From an uncultured Alphaproteobacteria bacterium (GTDB lineage Bacteria; Pseudomonadota; Alphaproteobacteria; Rhizobiales; Aestuariivirgaceae): DNA of 64,000 nt. Shown piece after piece: positions 28,671 to 37,742 of this stretch. The notes beneath the pieces were generated by a model. It did no database searches, had not been told where the DNA came from, and saw only the letters and a program-made list of their open reading frames with translations. The stretch spans positions 62,001-126,000 of the forward strand of contig CAMFKI010000004.1 in the NCBI GenBank assembly GCA_945957365.1. The letters run 5' to 3'. The position numbers and the translations under genes were made by a program. The number at the start of each line of letters is the position of its first letter. Positions within the stretch are counted from its first letter, which is position 1.

Positions 28671-29162
28671 TCAGGCGACCGCGACGACCCGGGGCTCATG
28701 CCCGCAGGACCGGATGAAGGTCACGAGGTCGGCCGCCCGGATGGTGGTGGTCGCGGTGTTCTCCAGCGGGTGGTAGTTCAGGAGCTCATGCGCCATCATG
28801 GCGGCGTCGAGCACAACGTTGACGCGCTTTCCGGTATCGTTGATGAGCCCGAAAGGCGTGACCGATCCGGGCTCGACCCCCAGAACCTCGCGCAGCAGCT
28901 CGGGCTTGCCGAAGGACAGCCGGCGCGAGCCGATGCGGGCCGGCGCCGCCTTGAGATCGACCTGCGCCTCCTCGAGGCAGACGATCAGCCAGATGTTGCC
29001 CTTGTCGTCCTTGAGAAACAGGTTCTTGCAGTGCCCGCCGGGGATTTCACCCCGCAGCGCCTGGGCCTCCTCCACGGTGAAGACGGGGGCATGATCCCTG
29101 GTGGTGGTGTCCAGTCCGAGGGCCTTGAAACGGGCAAAAAGATCATCGCGGGTCGCGGGCAT
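28671..29162 (-). CDS. Prolyl-tRNA editing protein ProX/YbaK-like
   Basis: 163 residues forming one YbaK/ProRS-associated editing domain: HAPVFTVEEAQALRGEIPGGHCKNLFLKD (in parts), LSFGKPELLREVLGVEPGSVTPFGLIND and VVLDAAMMAHELLNYHPLENTAT. The KNLFLKD and GSVTPFGL motifs are diagnostic of ProXp/PrdX proteins, which deacylate mischarged tRNA-Pro (usually Ala-tRNA-Pro). Alphaproteobacterial ProRS lacks the internal INS editing domain, so a trans-acting copy is expected. It is transcribed towards the LON-domain cluster. Confidence 0.88.
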   Translation of the reverse strand: MPATRDDLFARFKALGLDTTTRDHAPVFTVEEAQALRGEIPGGHCKNLFLKDDKGNIWLIVCLEEAQVDLKAAPARIGSRRLSFGKPELLREVLGVEPGSVTPFGLINDTGKRVNVVLDAAMMAHELLNYHPLENTATTTIRAADLVTFIRSCGHEPRVVAVA

Positions 29163-29205
29163 GGCGGCCGAATTTCCCTTGTGAAAGATTGAGATGATCT
29201 TGTTC

Positions 29206-29234
29206 TTGCATTTGCCGGCGAGTTAGGCAATAAC
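29206..29234 (+). promoter_or_regulatory. Candidate promoter of tRNA-Gly
   Basis: TTGCAT, a 17-base spacer and AATAAC lie 40 bases before the mature tRNA 5' end. Spacing and position suit a tRNA promoter. Two other candidate promoters in this window also have an xATAAC -10. Confidence 0.4.
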
Positions 29235-29273
29235 GCGCCCACCCACCGGCACCTAGCCGGTCAGGCCATGGAA

Positions 29274-29348
29274 GCGGGCGTAGCTCAGGGGTAGAGCATA
29301 ACCTTGCCAAGGTTAGGGTCGGGCGTTCGATTCGCCTCGCCCGCTCCA
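29274..29348 (+). tRNA. tRNA-Gly (anticodon GCC)
   Basis: 75 nucleotides including an encoded CCA. The acceptor stem GCGGGCG pairs with CGCCCGC; the D arm GCTC...GAGC, anticodon stem TAACC/GGTTA with loop TTGCCAA (GCC at 29306-29308), and T arm with TTCGATT loop are all intact. The discriminator base is T, as usual for glycine. It marks the border between the core genes and the glycan cluster. Confidence 0.97.
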
Positions 29349-29404
29349 ATTTTCCTTCAGTTCGACGTGATCGACCAGGCAATGCCGCTTGCGGCGGCCC
29401 GAGC

Positions 29405-30388
29405 CTAGCGGCGCGGTTGCCTGGCTATGAGCATCTCGATGGCCTTCAGCGCCAGTCTGGGGTCGATCGCGAAGGGCCCGTTGTCGCTTCGCCAGCCCTG
29501 TGGAGCGACGCCCGGCATTGGCATGCCGCGCGCGGCGAAGTAGGAAATGCCGAGGCTTTCGGCGAGGCCTTCGAAGAACGGCTGCTGCACCGAGTGCCAG
29601 AATTCCAGGAGGCCCTTGGGCCGGCGGGAAAACAGGATGTTGGTCAGCCCCGCGCCGTGCGGCCCCGCGACGAATTCTGCACCGGAATACAGCTCCATCT
29701 GGTCCTGCAGGCTGAGGCCCTCGTTTTCGATCGTCTCAAATCCGTAATCACGCTGCATGCGGTCGGCGAATTCCGCTTCATTGATCAGACGGCGGCTGCC
29801 CGCCCTGCGGCGCGTGACGTAGATCCGCTGGCCTGACCGTTCCTGCCGGACCGGAAGGCGCAGGACGGACGACCGCGCCGCATGCACCCGCGCGGAGAAA
29901 TCCCTGACCTTGGGCAGGATGACATTGCTGACGCGATAGGTGCCATGCGGCACGCGGACGACATCGATCCGGCGCCCCGCCAGCACCGCAACGATCGCTT
30001 CGAGAATGGCCGCCTGGTCGTCCGAATAGTCGGCATCGACAAAAATCCTGCCCGCCGCCTGCAGGACCGCAGGGGACAGGTTTCCCAGTCCGTCGACGAT
30101 GAAATGATAGTGCGACGCCGAACCTGTATGCAGGATCCCGTCGCTCAATTCGGGAAGGGATTGCGCCAGCGAGCCCACCCAGTCGGGCGAGCCTATCAGG
30201 CGGTCATACTTGAATTGCGCGTAGATGCGGTGACGCGCGTGGCAGGTGCGGAGATCGGCGGTGAGCGGAAGCTTCAGCTCGCTATGCCAGTATCCCGTGA
30301 CGAGCCTGACATGGCCCGCATGGTCCTCGACATTGCGGTTCGCCGACCATTCCCCCGGCGTCGCGTCCCTCACGGCATCTGCATTCAT
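29405..30388 (-). CDS. GT61-family glycosyltransferase (DUF563)
   Basis: 327 residues without membrane segments. The central part has HYHFIVDGLGNL, and the C-terminal half has RIYVTRRRAGSRRLINEAEF and SGAEFVAGPHGAGLTNILFS, the hallmark motifs of family 61 transferases (the R-R-L-x-N-E and G-x-H-G-A-G-L-T-N patterns). Bacterial GT61 members add xylose, N-acetylglucosamine or other sugars to surface glycans. It is the first gene of the cluster after the tRNA and shares its strand with the three genes upstream of it (31-34 kb). Sugar and acceptor are unknown. Confidence 0.88.
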   Translation of the reverse strand: MNADAVRDATPGEWSANRNVEDHAGHVRLVTGYWHSELKLPLTADLRTCHARHRIYAQFKYDRLIGSPDWVGSLAQSLPELSDGILHTGSASHYHFIVDGLGNLSPAVLQAAGRIFVDADYSDDQAAILEAIVAVLAGRRIDVVRVPHGTYRVSNVILPKVRDFSARVHAARSSVLRLPVRQERSGQRIYVTRRRAGSRRLINEAEFADRMQRDYGFETIENEGLSLQDQMELYSGAEFVAGPHGAGLTNILFSRRPKGLLEFWHSVQQPFFEGLAESLGISYFAARGMPMPGVAPQGWRSDNGPFAIDPRLALKAIEMLIARQPRR

Positions 30389-30421
30389 TGCATGACCACC
30401 GGCAGGCGCTGCAGCGCGCGA

Positions 30422-31102
30422 CTACTTGCCGAGGCCCTCGGTGGTGCGGCCCAGGCCCGCATGCCAGAGCTCGGCCATTTCGGTATCCCGATAGTCGGCA
30501 AAGCACGGCGTGCCCAGCGTGTAATGCACGAGCTTTGCATCCGGCGACGGCTCGTATTCGATGGCGAGCCAGTTCCATTGCCGGGGCAGTTCGCCGATCC
30601 TGTCGTCGTCGAGCCACTTGAAACGGTGCAGGAAGGCGCCGTCCTTGGATTCGACGAAGGCCGGGTCGAGCACCCGGTTGTCGGGATGGGCACAATTCCA
30701 CAGGATGACGCTCGACCAGTTCTTGCGCGGATAATTTTCATTCCTGTTTCCGAGATACTTGGTCTCGGCCTTCGTCTTGTAGTCGTGCTTGACCACCATG
30801 ACCGCCTTCGACGGATCGCGCAGCCGCCACAGCTCCGCAATGTCGGCATTGCAGATCATGTCGCCGTCGGCGAACAGCGCCCAGCCTTCGTAGTTCATGA
30901 GGTAGGGCGTGAGGAAACGGGTGTAGATGAAGACATTGCTGCCGTCGCGGTGGCGCTCGGTATAGCCCGGCAGCGAGCGCGGATTGAGCGGCAGGAACTG
31001 CACCGGAAGGCTGGCCTTCTCGATCACGCTCTGACAGAACACGTGATAGGCGATGGCCTCGCGCTGGTCGAAGCCGACGACGATGTTCACGCGATCCGTC
31101 AT
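30422..31102 (-). CDS. Nucleotide-diphospho-sugar transferase (GT8-like fold)
   Basis: 226 residues. The sequence has the GT-A layout: IVVGFDQREAIAYHVFCQSVIEKAS at the start, YTRFLTPYLMNYEGWALFADGDMICNADI (in parts) with the metal-binding DGD, then HDYKTK, WNCAHPDNRVL and the terminal HYTLGTPCFADYRD. This matches the proteins annotated as glycosyltransferases in rhizobial polysaccharide loci. The start was set at MTDRVNIVVGF, which overlaps the upstream TPR gene stop by four bases (ATGA), so the two are translated together. Confidence 0.82.
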   Translation of the reverse strand: MTDRVNIVVGFDQREAIAYHVFCQSVIEKASLPVQFLPLNPRSLPGYTERHRDGSNVFIYTRFLTPYLMNYEGWALFADGDMICNADIAELWRLRDPSKAVMVVKHDYKTKAETKYLGNRNENYPRKNWSSVILWNCAHPDNRVLDPAFVESKDGAFLHRFKWLDDDRIGELPRQWNWLAIEYEPSPDAKLVHYTLGTPCFADYRDTEMAELWHAGLGRTTEGLGK

Positions 31103-32778
31103 GTATGTTCCCTTATCCAAGCTGCTGCAGCGGCGATTGCCGAGTCCCAGTTTCCAGGCCGCTCCTGAACGATACGGTGCAGGCTCGGGTACCATAGGTT
31201 GTTGGCGCCGCCCTGCCAATACCACAGGCAACCCTTGCCCGCCGGCACCAGGACGGCAGCCTGCTTGCCGATGGCGCCCGCGACATGCGCCGTGACGTTG
31301 GATGTTGTCAGCACCACGTCGCAGCAATCGAGCAGCGCCATCAGGCCGTCGATGTCGGCAAAGACATCGACACCCGCGGCCCGGTGCACGGCGATGCCCA
31401 GCGCCTGCTGCACGTCGGCGATTTCATCCGCGACGTCGCCATACTGGAGATTGACGAAATTCACGCCCGGCACGGTGAGCACCGGCGCGAGGTCACGCAG
31501 CCGCAGGCTCTTCTCGGCGCCGAAATTCTTGTTGGCACTCTTCCACGCGATGCCGCACACCGGCTTGCGGCGCAGCACCTCGTTCTGCAGGCGCAGGTCG
31601 GCGCGCCGCATGGGATCGGAAAACAGGTAGGGCATGCGGCGTTCGCCGATGCGCCCGGCATCGAGTTTCAGGATATTGCCGAGATCGCCGATCGCGGCCT
31701 GTGCGGTGAAGCCGGACGCAGCAGTCGCCGCCGGATCATCGCTGTCGATGATGCCGAGCTGCGGGAACGACCGGCGGTAGATTGCATGCAGCCGCTTGTC
31801 GGCGGCGAGCGTCACGCGCATCGTAGCGAGCGGCAGCAGCGACAGCAGGGAGGCGAAGAAGATCTCGTCGCCGATGCCCTGTTCCGCCCATAGCAGCAGA
31901 TGGCCGCCGGCCTCGCCGGCCCATGGTGCAATGCCAGCCTGCAGCGGCTGTGCCGCAGCACCGGCCGAACGCCAGCGGGCGGCGTAGTTGGCGAAGCCTT
32001 CGGCGAAGCGTCCCCGGCCCAGCAGCAGGTGCGCCTTGTTGTTGCGCGCCTCGGCATGATCGGGCTCGAGGCGCAACGCCGCGTCGAAACTCGCCAGCGC
32101 CTCGTCCGGCCGCTTGAGATCCGACAGCACGTTGCCGCGGTTGTAATGCGCCTCGGCATAGCCAGGGTTGAGGCCGATCGCCCTGTCATGCGAAGCCAGC
32201 GCCTCGTCGAACCGGCGCAACTCCTTCAGGGCGTTGCCACGGTTGCTGTGGGCCTCGGGATAGTGCGGCTGCAGTTTGAGCGCGCGGTCATAGCTTGCCA
32301 GGGCCTCCTCGTGGCGACCGTCGTCCTTGAGCGCAATGCCGCGGTTGTTCCAGGCTTGCGCCATGGCCGGGTCGAGCGCCAGCGCCGTTTCATAGGCGGT
32401 GAAGGCCTCGTCATTGCGGCCAAGGTCTTTCAGCGCGTTGCCGGCCTCGAGATGGTATTGCGCATCGCGCGGGTTCAGGGCGATGGCGCGGTTGAAGGCC
32501 GCCAGCGCTTCCTCCGGCTCGCGCCTCGTCAGCAAGGCGTGGCCGAGATTGTAATGGGCCTCGGGAAAATCGGCGCGGATGGCGATGGCGCGCCGCATGT
32601 GGTCGACACCGGCGGAAACCGCGCCGGATTGCACCAGCGACAGCCCCAGAAGGTGCAGGCTGTCGAAATGCCGGCGATCGGCGGCAAGCACCTGCCGGTA
32701 GAGACCCTGCGCCTCGGAGAGCCGCCCGGCCTGGTGCAGGCCCAGAGCCCGCTGGAAGACCTCCTTCAGCGCTGCCAA
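31099..32778 (-). CDS. TPR-repeat protein with GT9/GT41-like C-terminal domain
   Basis: 559 residues. About eight TPR units occupy ~1-275 (repeated Y-N-R-G-N...L-x-R-x-D-E-A-L-A-S patterns such as AHSNRGNALKELRRFDEALAS). The C-terminal ~285 residues contain LLWAEQGIGDEIFFASLL and LDCCDVVLTTSNVTAHVAGAIGKQAAVLVPAG, which resemble the ADP-heptose/O-GlcNAc transferase type fold. Such proteins are thought to transfer a sugar, with the TPRs binding the acceptor or partner, but no activity is established for this type. It overlaps the GT8-like gene by four bases. Confidence 0.82.
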   Translation of the reverse strand: MAALKEVFQRALGLHQAGRLSEAQGLYRQVLAADRRHFDSLHLLGLSLVQSGAVSAGVDHMRRAIAIRADFPEAHYNLGHALLTRREPEEALAAFNRAIALNPRDAQYHLEAGNALKDLGRNDEAFTAYETALALDPAMAQAWNNRGIALKDDGRHEEALASYDRALKLQPHYPEAHSNRGNALKELRRFDEALASHDRAIGLNPGYAEAHYNRGNVLSDLKRPDEALASFDAALRLEPDHAEARNNKAHLLLGRGRFAEGFANYAARWRSAGAAAQPLQAGIAPWAGEAGGHLLLWAEQGIGDEIFFASLLSLLPLATMRVTLAADKRLHAIYRRSFPQLGIIDSDDPAATAASGFTAQAAIGDLGNILKLDAGRIGERRMPYLFSDPMRRADLRLQNEVLRRKPVCGIAWKSANKNFGAEKSLRLRDLAPVLTVPGVNFVNLQYGDVADEIADVQQALGIAVHRAAGVDVFADIDGLMALLDCCDVVLTTSNVTAHVAGAIGKQAAVLVPAGKGCLWYWQGGANNLWYPSLHRIVQERPGNWDSAIAAAAAWIREHT

Positions 32779-32887
32779 GGATGTGGCTCCGATCTGTCGT
32801 GGCGGGCAAGGGGACGCATGGCGGATGCTCTAGCACCGCTGACGGAAATCCGTCCAGCTTGCACCGTCGGGCGGGGCGTCCCGGTCT

Positions 32888-33826
32888 TCACGTCCTGGGG
32901 GACTGCCGTCTCATGAGGTTGATGATCTGGCCCTTCAGCATCGATGCTTCCTCGTACAGGCCGTTGCGATCATGGCAGTTGGCCAGCGAAATCGCCTGGC
33001 CGAGGTTCGACATTTTGAGCGGTGCGATTTGCAGGAAGTCGAGCCGGCGGGCGTACTGCCACCACGGGGCGGTCACGACGGGGTTGCAAAGCTGCTGCCA
33101 GGGCTTCACCGACCCGACATAGTGCAGCACGCGCATCTCGCCATGCTCCAGCCTGTGGCGGAAATCGGCATTGAGCGTCGCGTTGGAGAAGATCTGGTGG
33201 TTCCACCTCTCGTCCAGCACCAGCTTCCGGTTTTCGGCAAACTTGTTGATGATGCACTGGTCGGCGAACACGATGTCCGTCTTGTACTGCATGTAGATCT
33301 GTTGGCAGGCGCCGAGAAATCCCGCTGCGCGCAGCGGCTGCAGGTCCAGCACCATGACGCCGGAGTTGATGTTGGGGTCGCCTTCGGCCCGCGGTATCCT
33401 GCTGAAGATGCGCTTGCCCGGGTTCACGCGCTGCAGGGCCGCAGCCAGGAGATTGCCGTGGAGGTCAAGCGTGAAGAGTTCGCCGAGATCACCCAGCACC
33501 AGCGTATCGCAGTCGATGTAGAGCAGGCGGTCCGCCGCGATGAGATCGGGCAGCAGCAGGCGTAGATAGGCCGCACTGGTGAGGTGAAGCTTGGTCTCCC
33601 ATCCGGCAAAGGCTTCGGCCGGCGCCGCGAGAAGCCGCAGGTCATGTCCGGTCTGCCGCTTCAGGCCTTCCAGCACCGGAGCGACATGCTGGGCATCCGC
33701 GGCCGGAACCAGCCAGTACACGGTTGGCGCCGACGCCATGCTGGCCAGCAGCGAAAAGGTGGACACCGCGGCGTAGGGCGCGAAAGTCCGGTCGAAACAA
33801 TAGGCGATCGCACGCGACTTCGTCAT
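32888..33826 (-). CDS. GT8-family glycosyltransferase (LgtC/RfaI-like)
   Basis: 312 residues. AIAYCFDRTFAPYAAVSTFSLL starts the GT-A fold; LTSAAYLRLLLPDLIAADRLLYIDCDTLVLGD (in parts) carries the DxD motif (DCD) and NINSGVMVLDLQPLRAAGF the substrate segment, both canonical for family 8 galactosyl/glucosyltransferases of LPS and glycogenin type. The protein lacks membrane anchors. The start was set at MTKSRAIAYCFD; upstream in-frame codons lack family sequence. It lies on the same strand as the TPR genes to either side, with 109 bases to the next downstream gene. Confidence 0.85.
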   Translation of the reverse strand: MTKSRAIAYCFDRTFAPYAAVSTFSLLASMASAPTVYWLVPAADAQHVAPVLEGLKRQTGHDLRLLAAPAEAFAGWETKLHLTSAAYLRLLLPDLIAADRLLYIDCDTLVLGDLGELFTLDLHGNLLAAALQRVNPGKRIFSRIPRAEGDPNINSGVMVLDLQPLRAAGFLGACQQIYMQYKTDIVFADQCIINKFAENRKLVLDERWNHQIFSNATLNADFRHRLEHGEMRVLHYVGSVKPWQQLCNPVVTAPWWQYARRLDFLQIAPLKMSNLGQAISLANCHDRNGLYEEASMLKGQIINLMRRQSPRT

Positions 33827-33921
33827 TCTTCCACCAAGGGATGGCCATTGGCCCCTCCGCATCCGGAGGGACATACAGAGCTACTGCTTCGGCTCGTTGT
33901 GATCAACTGGCGCCGGCGCCA

Positions 33922-35895
33922 TCAGGCGCCCAGAACCTTCTTCAGCGGCCTGAGGTGGGAGTCGTAGCGGCGCCAGGCCTCGACCGAACTCCGGTAGACC
34001 GGTTGGCGGACCTGCCACTGCGACGGCGTGCGCACCTGGCCGTCCTGGCGATGATAGTCGAGGCACGCCGGATCCCAGTCGAGCCCGATGAAGCTGATGA
34101 GGCCTCGCGCCGAAGTCTCGAGGTCGCTCACTGTCGCCTCGTAGGTACAGTCGTGAATGGCCAGTGGCAGCACGTCGCGCCAGTGCGCCATCAGCTCCTC
34201 GTAGGCCCGGTAATAGTGGCCGAGTGTCGCGAGGTCGCGGTTGTAGCCGTGGCTGACGTTGAAGTTCTGCATGTACATCGACAGGCAGGTGTCCATCGCA
34301 TTGCGCCGGCAGTGGATGATGTGGGCGTTGGGAAACAGCAGGGCGATGAGCCAGAGGAGCTCATAATTGTGCGGCCGCTTGTCGACCAGCCGCAGCATCG
34401 CGGCATCGGCGCCATGATAGGCCTTGCAGTAGCGATCGGCGAGATCGCGCGACCGGGCGGCATCGAGACCAGCAAGCGCGGCCGAGAACGCGTCGATGTT
34501 GCCGAGGCCGCCGCCGAGCAGTTTCGAGACCTGCGCCATGTCCTGAAGTTCGCCCAGGCCCTGCACGAGCGGGTGGGCCGCGAGGATCTGTTCCGTCAGG
34601 GTCGTGCCCGATCTCGGCATTCCCACGACGAAGACCGGACGCTCGTCGGGCAGGCCGAAGCCCCGGCGCTCGGCGAAGAAGGCCGGGGTGAACAGCTGCT
34701 TCATCCCCGCGAAGGCGGCGCGGTGCCGTTCGAGATCGAAGCGCGAGGCACGGCACTGCTTGCTCAGCGCGAAATGCGCCATCGCATCGTCGAAACGACC
34801 GGCATCGTTGCATATCTTGGCATAGCCATGGTGCAGGAGTTCACGCTCGTCGGCGGAGAGATTGCCGTCGCGCAAACGGTCCGCGATGGCCTGGAACAGC
34901 GGATCGCCGGTGGCATATTTGCGCACCACCGACAGCCCGTGCAGGCTGCCGACATTGCCGGGTTCGTCGCGGCGCACCGCGTCGAACAGTGTTTCGGCCG
35001 CGCCGAACCGACCTTCCTCGGAGGCCAGGCGTGCCAGTCCCAGCCGTGCTTCGGTGGCATCGGGCGCCAGCGCCAGTGCCTGCTCGAAGCTCGCGACAGC
35101 GTCATCGCTGCGCCCCATCTCCGTGAGGGCCGCTCCGCGTGTGGCATGGGCAGCGGCATTGCCGGACTGCAGGGCGATGGCCCTGTCGGCACTGTCCAGC
35201 GCCTCGTCGTTCCGGCTGAGGGCGGTGAGCGCGGCCGCCCGCTTGCGCCAGGCCTCGGCGAAGTTCGGATCAAGTGCAATGGCACGGTCCTGACTGGCCA
35301 GCGCCTCCTCGAAACGCCCGAGGTCGTGCAGCACCACGCCGCGGTTGGCGTGGATTTCGGCCGAGCCCGGCGCGATGGCCAGCAGCCTGTCGTAACAGGC
35401 CAGCGCCTCGGCATGGATGTTCAGTTCCTTCAGGCAGCCGCCGAGATTGTTCAGGATGTCGGCGCGAGCCGGGGCCAGCGCCGCGGCGCGGCGATAGGCG
35501 TCCAGCGCCTCACGCAGGCGGCCGAGTTCGCGCAGTGCGTTGCCGCGATTGTAGTGCGGGTCGGCGGCATTGGGCTCGAGGCTGACGCTGCGCGCGAAAT
35601 CCGCCAGCGCGAGTTCCGTCTCGCCAAGCCGGCGCAGCGCCACGCCGCGCTGGTTGAACACCGAGGCCACGTCCTGGCGCAGCGCCAGCGCCCGGTCGAG
35701 GAACTGGCGCGCGGCCGCGTTGTCGCCCGCCTGCAGCGCGCACAGCCCGCTCAGCTGCAGGGCGTCGAAATTGCGCCCGTCGACCGCAAGCACCTGCGCG
35801 AACTGCGACCGTGCCTCCCCAGTCTGGCCCGCCCTCAGATGTGCCAGCCCGCCGCGCAGCAGCCGCTCCACCATGTCTCCGGCACGTTCCGTCAT
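33922..35895 (-). CDS. TPR-repeat sulfotransferase
   Basis: 657 residues. The N-terminal ~340 residues are tandem TPRs. The C-terminal domain begins FVVGMPRSGTTLTEQILAAHP, which is the PAPS 5'-phosphosulfate-binding loop, and continues with LIALLFPNAHIIHCRRNAMDTCLSMY (the 3'-phosphate segment and conserved RRNAMDTCLS). These are the landmarks of cytosolic and tyrosyl-protein-type sulfotransferases. The acceptor is unknown; in bacteria such enzymes sulfate exopolysaccharides or lipo-oligosaccharides. It starts by a four-base overlap (ATGA) with the membrane-protein gene upstream. Confidence 0.88.
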   Translation of the reverse strand: MTERAGDMVERLLRGGLAHLRAGQTGEARSQFAQVLAVDGRNFDALQLSGLCALQAGDNAAARQFLDRALALRQDVASVFNQRGVALRRLGETELALADFARSVSLEPNAADPHYNRGNALRELGRLREALDAYRRAAALAPARADILNNLGGCLKELNIHAEALACYDRLLAIAPGSAEIHANRGVVLHDLGRFEEALASQDRAIALDPNFAEAWRKRAAALTALSRNDEALDSADRAIALQSGNAAAHATRGAALTEMGRSDDAVASFEQALALAPDATEARLGLARLASEEGRFGAAETLFDAVRRDEPGNVGSLHGLSVVRKYATGDPLFQAIADRLRDGNLSADERELLHHGYAKICNDAGRFDDAMAHFALSKQCRASRFDLERHRAAFAGMKQLFTPAFFAERRGFGLPDERPVFVVGMPRSGTTLTEQILAAHPLVQGLGELQDMAQVSKLLGGGLGNIDAFSAALAGLDAARSRDLADRYCKAYHGADAAMLRLVDKRPHNYELLWLIALLFPNAHIIHCRRNAMDTCLSMYMQNFNVSHGYNRDLATLGHYYRAYEELMAHWRDVLPLAIHDCTYEATVSDLETSARGLISFIGLDWDPACLDYHRQDGQVRTPSQWQVRQPVYRSSVEAWRRYDSHLRPLKKVLGA

Positions 35896-36689
35896 CGCTC
35901 TGCGTCCTCCGCCGTCCGCGATGCGAGGCTGCGGGGCCTCAGCTTGTCGTTTCGCACCATGTGATGAATGTCGATGGCATAGCTCCCCAGGAACAGCACG
36001 AAGCAGCCGATCACCACCACCTCGGTCTGGGTATAGACGACCTGCACCGCATAGGCGCTGATGGGCAGGGCATGGTCCTTGAGGACGAAGAGCACGCCAT
36101 AGAGAATGGCGAGACTCGCGATCACCAGGCCGAAAAAGAAGCGGAAGCGGTGCATGGCCGGATGGAAGTGCCAGTCGGCGTCCGGAATGGCAAGTCTCCG
36201 CTTCTCGTGCAGCAGCATCCGGCACAGGCTGGCGCCCACCAGGATCGCCAGCGCCTGGAAGACGAAGAAGACGTAGCTGCCCTCCATGTGCAGGTCGCCA
36301 TCGGTCGCGAAAGTGTATTGCGTGGTCAGGACCATGCCGAAGGAGGCAGCGACCTGGCAGACTAGCATCGCGGCAAGCAAGGCATACATCGTATGCCGCC
36401 GCGCCCGACCGGCCTCGCTGCGCGCGATGGCCGCGAGATAGGCCCAGGCGAGGACCGGCACAACTGCCGCGATCAGCGCCGTGATCACGAGGATCAGGCG
36501 GGCGAAGGGCGTGCCCACCAGCGGATCGTTGATGGCGCGGCTGATGGTGGGCGGATCGTCCATGTAGTCAGGGTGGAGCGCGAGGAAGCTGTGGCGCGCC
36601 CACAGCACCAGCGGCAGCTCGATGCCGGGCACCATCAGCGCCGGCAGGGCGCAGAGCACGGCGATGCGGTTGCGGGTGAACAGGGCCAT
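35892..36689 (-). CDS. Six-helix membrane protein, Frag1/DRAM/Sfk1-like
   Basis: 265 residues with about six transmembrane helices (near 8-30, 60-88, 100-125, 137-155, 185-205 and 220-240). The region DDPPTISRAINDPLVGTPFARLILV between helices 1 and 2 resembles the conserved P-x-I-S-x-x-x-x-x-P loop of Frag1/DRAM/Sfk1 proteins, which in eukaryotes act in lipid or GPI-anchor processing and autophagy. The resemblance is by eye and could be fortuitous. It is translationally coupled to the sulfotransferase gene, so the two may act on one product at the membrane. Confidence 0.5.
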   Translation of the reverse strand: MALFTRNRIAVLCALPALMVPGIELPLVLWARHSFLALHPDYMDDPPTISRAINDPLVGTPFARLILVITALIAAVVPVLAWAYLAAIARSEAGRARRHTMYALLAAMLVCQVAASFGMVLTTQYTFATDGDLHMEGSYVFFVFQALAILVGASLCRMLLHEKRRLAIPDADWHFHPAMHRFRFFFGLVIASLAILYGVLFVLKDHALPISAYAVQVVYTQTEVVVIGCFVLFLGSYAIDIHHMVRNDKLRPRSLASRTAEDAER

Positions 36690-36719
36690 CGCGTCAGCGG
36701 GCCCACGGGTGCTGGCGCG

Positions 36720-37688
36720 TCATGTCCGTGCCGTTCCGCCGGTCGCCATCCAGTGCTGGGGGAAGTGGCGGATGACGACCGAATTGTTGCGCTGCGAATC
36801 AGGGCCGGGCCCGCGGTTGATCAGGCCGAGGCTGGTGCGGCGGTAGAAGGCGCGCTGCAGCTTGGGTTGATAATTGCCGCGCGCTGCCGGAATGACGTAG
36901 CGCGGGGCCCGGCAATGCGCGCTGATCCACACGTCGTCGACGAAGAACGCCTCGCGCGGCGCGCCCGCATAGTCGGTGACCTCGCCAAGGTCGAAGAAGC
37001 GGGGCCGCACCAGGTAGCCCGACAGGCCCTGCACCACGTCGACCTGCATCGGCCTGGAGAGCCGCCTTGCCCGCACCGGCGCCGGCGGCAGCATGCGCAG
37101 GTTGCTCCACACCGTGGTGGGCCTGTCGGTGAGATCGGCCGGCACCACCCAGCCGCTCATGCAGAAGGCGGCATCCGGATCGGCGCTCGCAGCGGCCATC
37201 AGGTCGGCCACCAGGTTGGCGGGATAGATCCGGTCATCGTCGACGACGATGATCGGCGTGTCCGGCGCCTCGGCGATCAGCGAGGGCAACAGCTTGGTCG
37301 AGGGGCCGAGATCCTCGCACCAGCGGATCTCCACGGCCCCGAGGCCGGCGAGGAAGGACGGCGCTTCGTAGGCCACGCCCTCGCGCCGGCTGAAGCGCGG
37401 CAGGTTGAGGATGATGCGGCGCGGCGCCAGGCTCTGGCGCATCAGGCTCTTCAGCGTGCGCGCGATCAGCGGCAGCCGGCTGGGAATCGAGGTGAGCGAG
37501 ATGACCGCGTCGCAGCGCCGGCCGTTGCGCGCCCAGTCGCGGTCGCACTGCGCGAGGCTCCTGCGGCTCAGGCGCACCTCGTCGAGGAGATCGCGCAGCA
37601 GCGTCTCGCCTTCGAAGAAGTCGTGGATCTTGACGCCAGCCGCCGCGGTGAGGGCGGCCATCAGGGAGGCTTCGATGCCGGTCTGCAT
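36720..37688 (-). CDS. Glycosyltransferase, GT2-like (GT-A fold)
   Basis: 322 residues. The GT-A start is AVISLTSIPSRLPLIARTLKSLMRQ (in parts), the metal-binding acidic stretch is PIIVVDDDRIYPANLV, and WVVPADL, QGLSGYLVRPRFFDLGE and VDDVWISAHC follow. The wording is that of a family seen in rhizobial and bradyrhizobial glycan clusters. No anchor or signal is present. It is the upstream-most gene of the 29-37.7 kb minus-strand block and is divergent from pgpA with a 54-base gap. Confidence 0.8.
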   Translation of the reverse strand: MQTGIEASLMAALTAAAGVKIHDFFEGETLLRDLLDEVRLSRRSLAQCDRDWARNGRRCDAVISLTSIPSRLPLIARTLKSLMRQSLAPRRIILNLPRFSRREGVAYEAPSFLAGLGAVEIRWCEDLGPSTKLLPSLIAEAPDTPIIVVDDDRIYPANLVADLMAAASADPDAAFCMSGWVVPADLTDRPTTVWSNLRMLPPAPVRARRLSRPMQVDVVQGLSGYLVRPRFFDLGEVTDYAGAPREAFFVDDVWISAHCRAPRYVIPAARGNYQPKLQRAFYRRTSLGLINRGPGPDSQRNNSVVIRHFPQHWMATGGTART

Positions 37689-37742
37689 AGTGAAAGTTCT
37701 GTACGCCCCTGCATGGCTTTATGTTAGGAGATGGCAGCTTGA

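Noticed and set aside
31099..35895. Apparent tandem DNA repeats in the TPR genes
   Set aside because: They are protein-level TPR motifs with diverged codons, not a CRISPR array or simple repeat expansion.
33724..35964. A 746-codon open frame on the plus strand opposite the TPR-sulfotransferase
   Set aside because: Shadow of the TPR gene; the apparent repeats reflect the TPR code in antisense.
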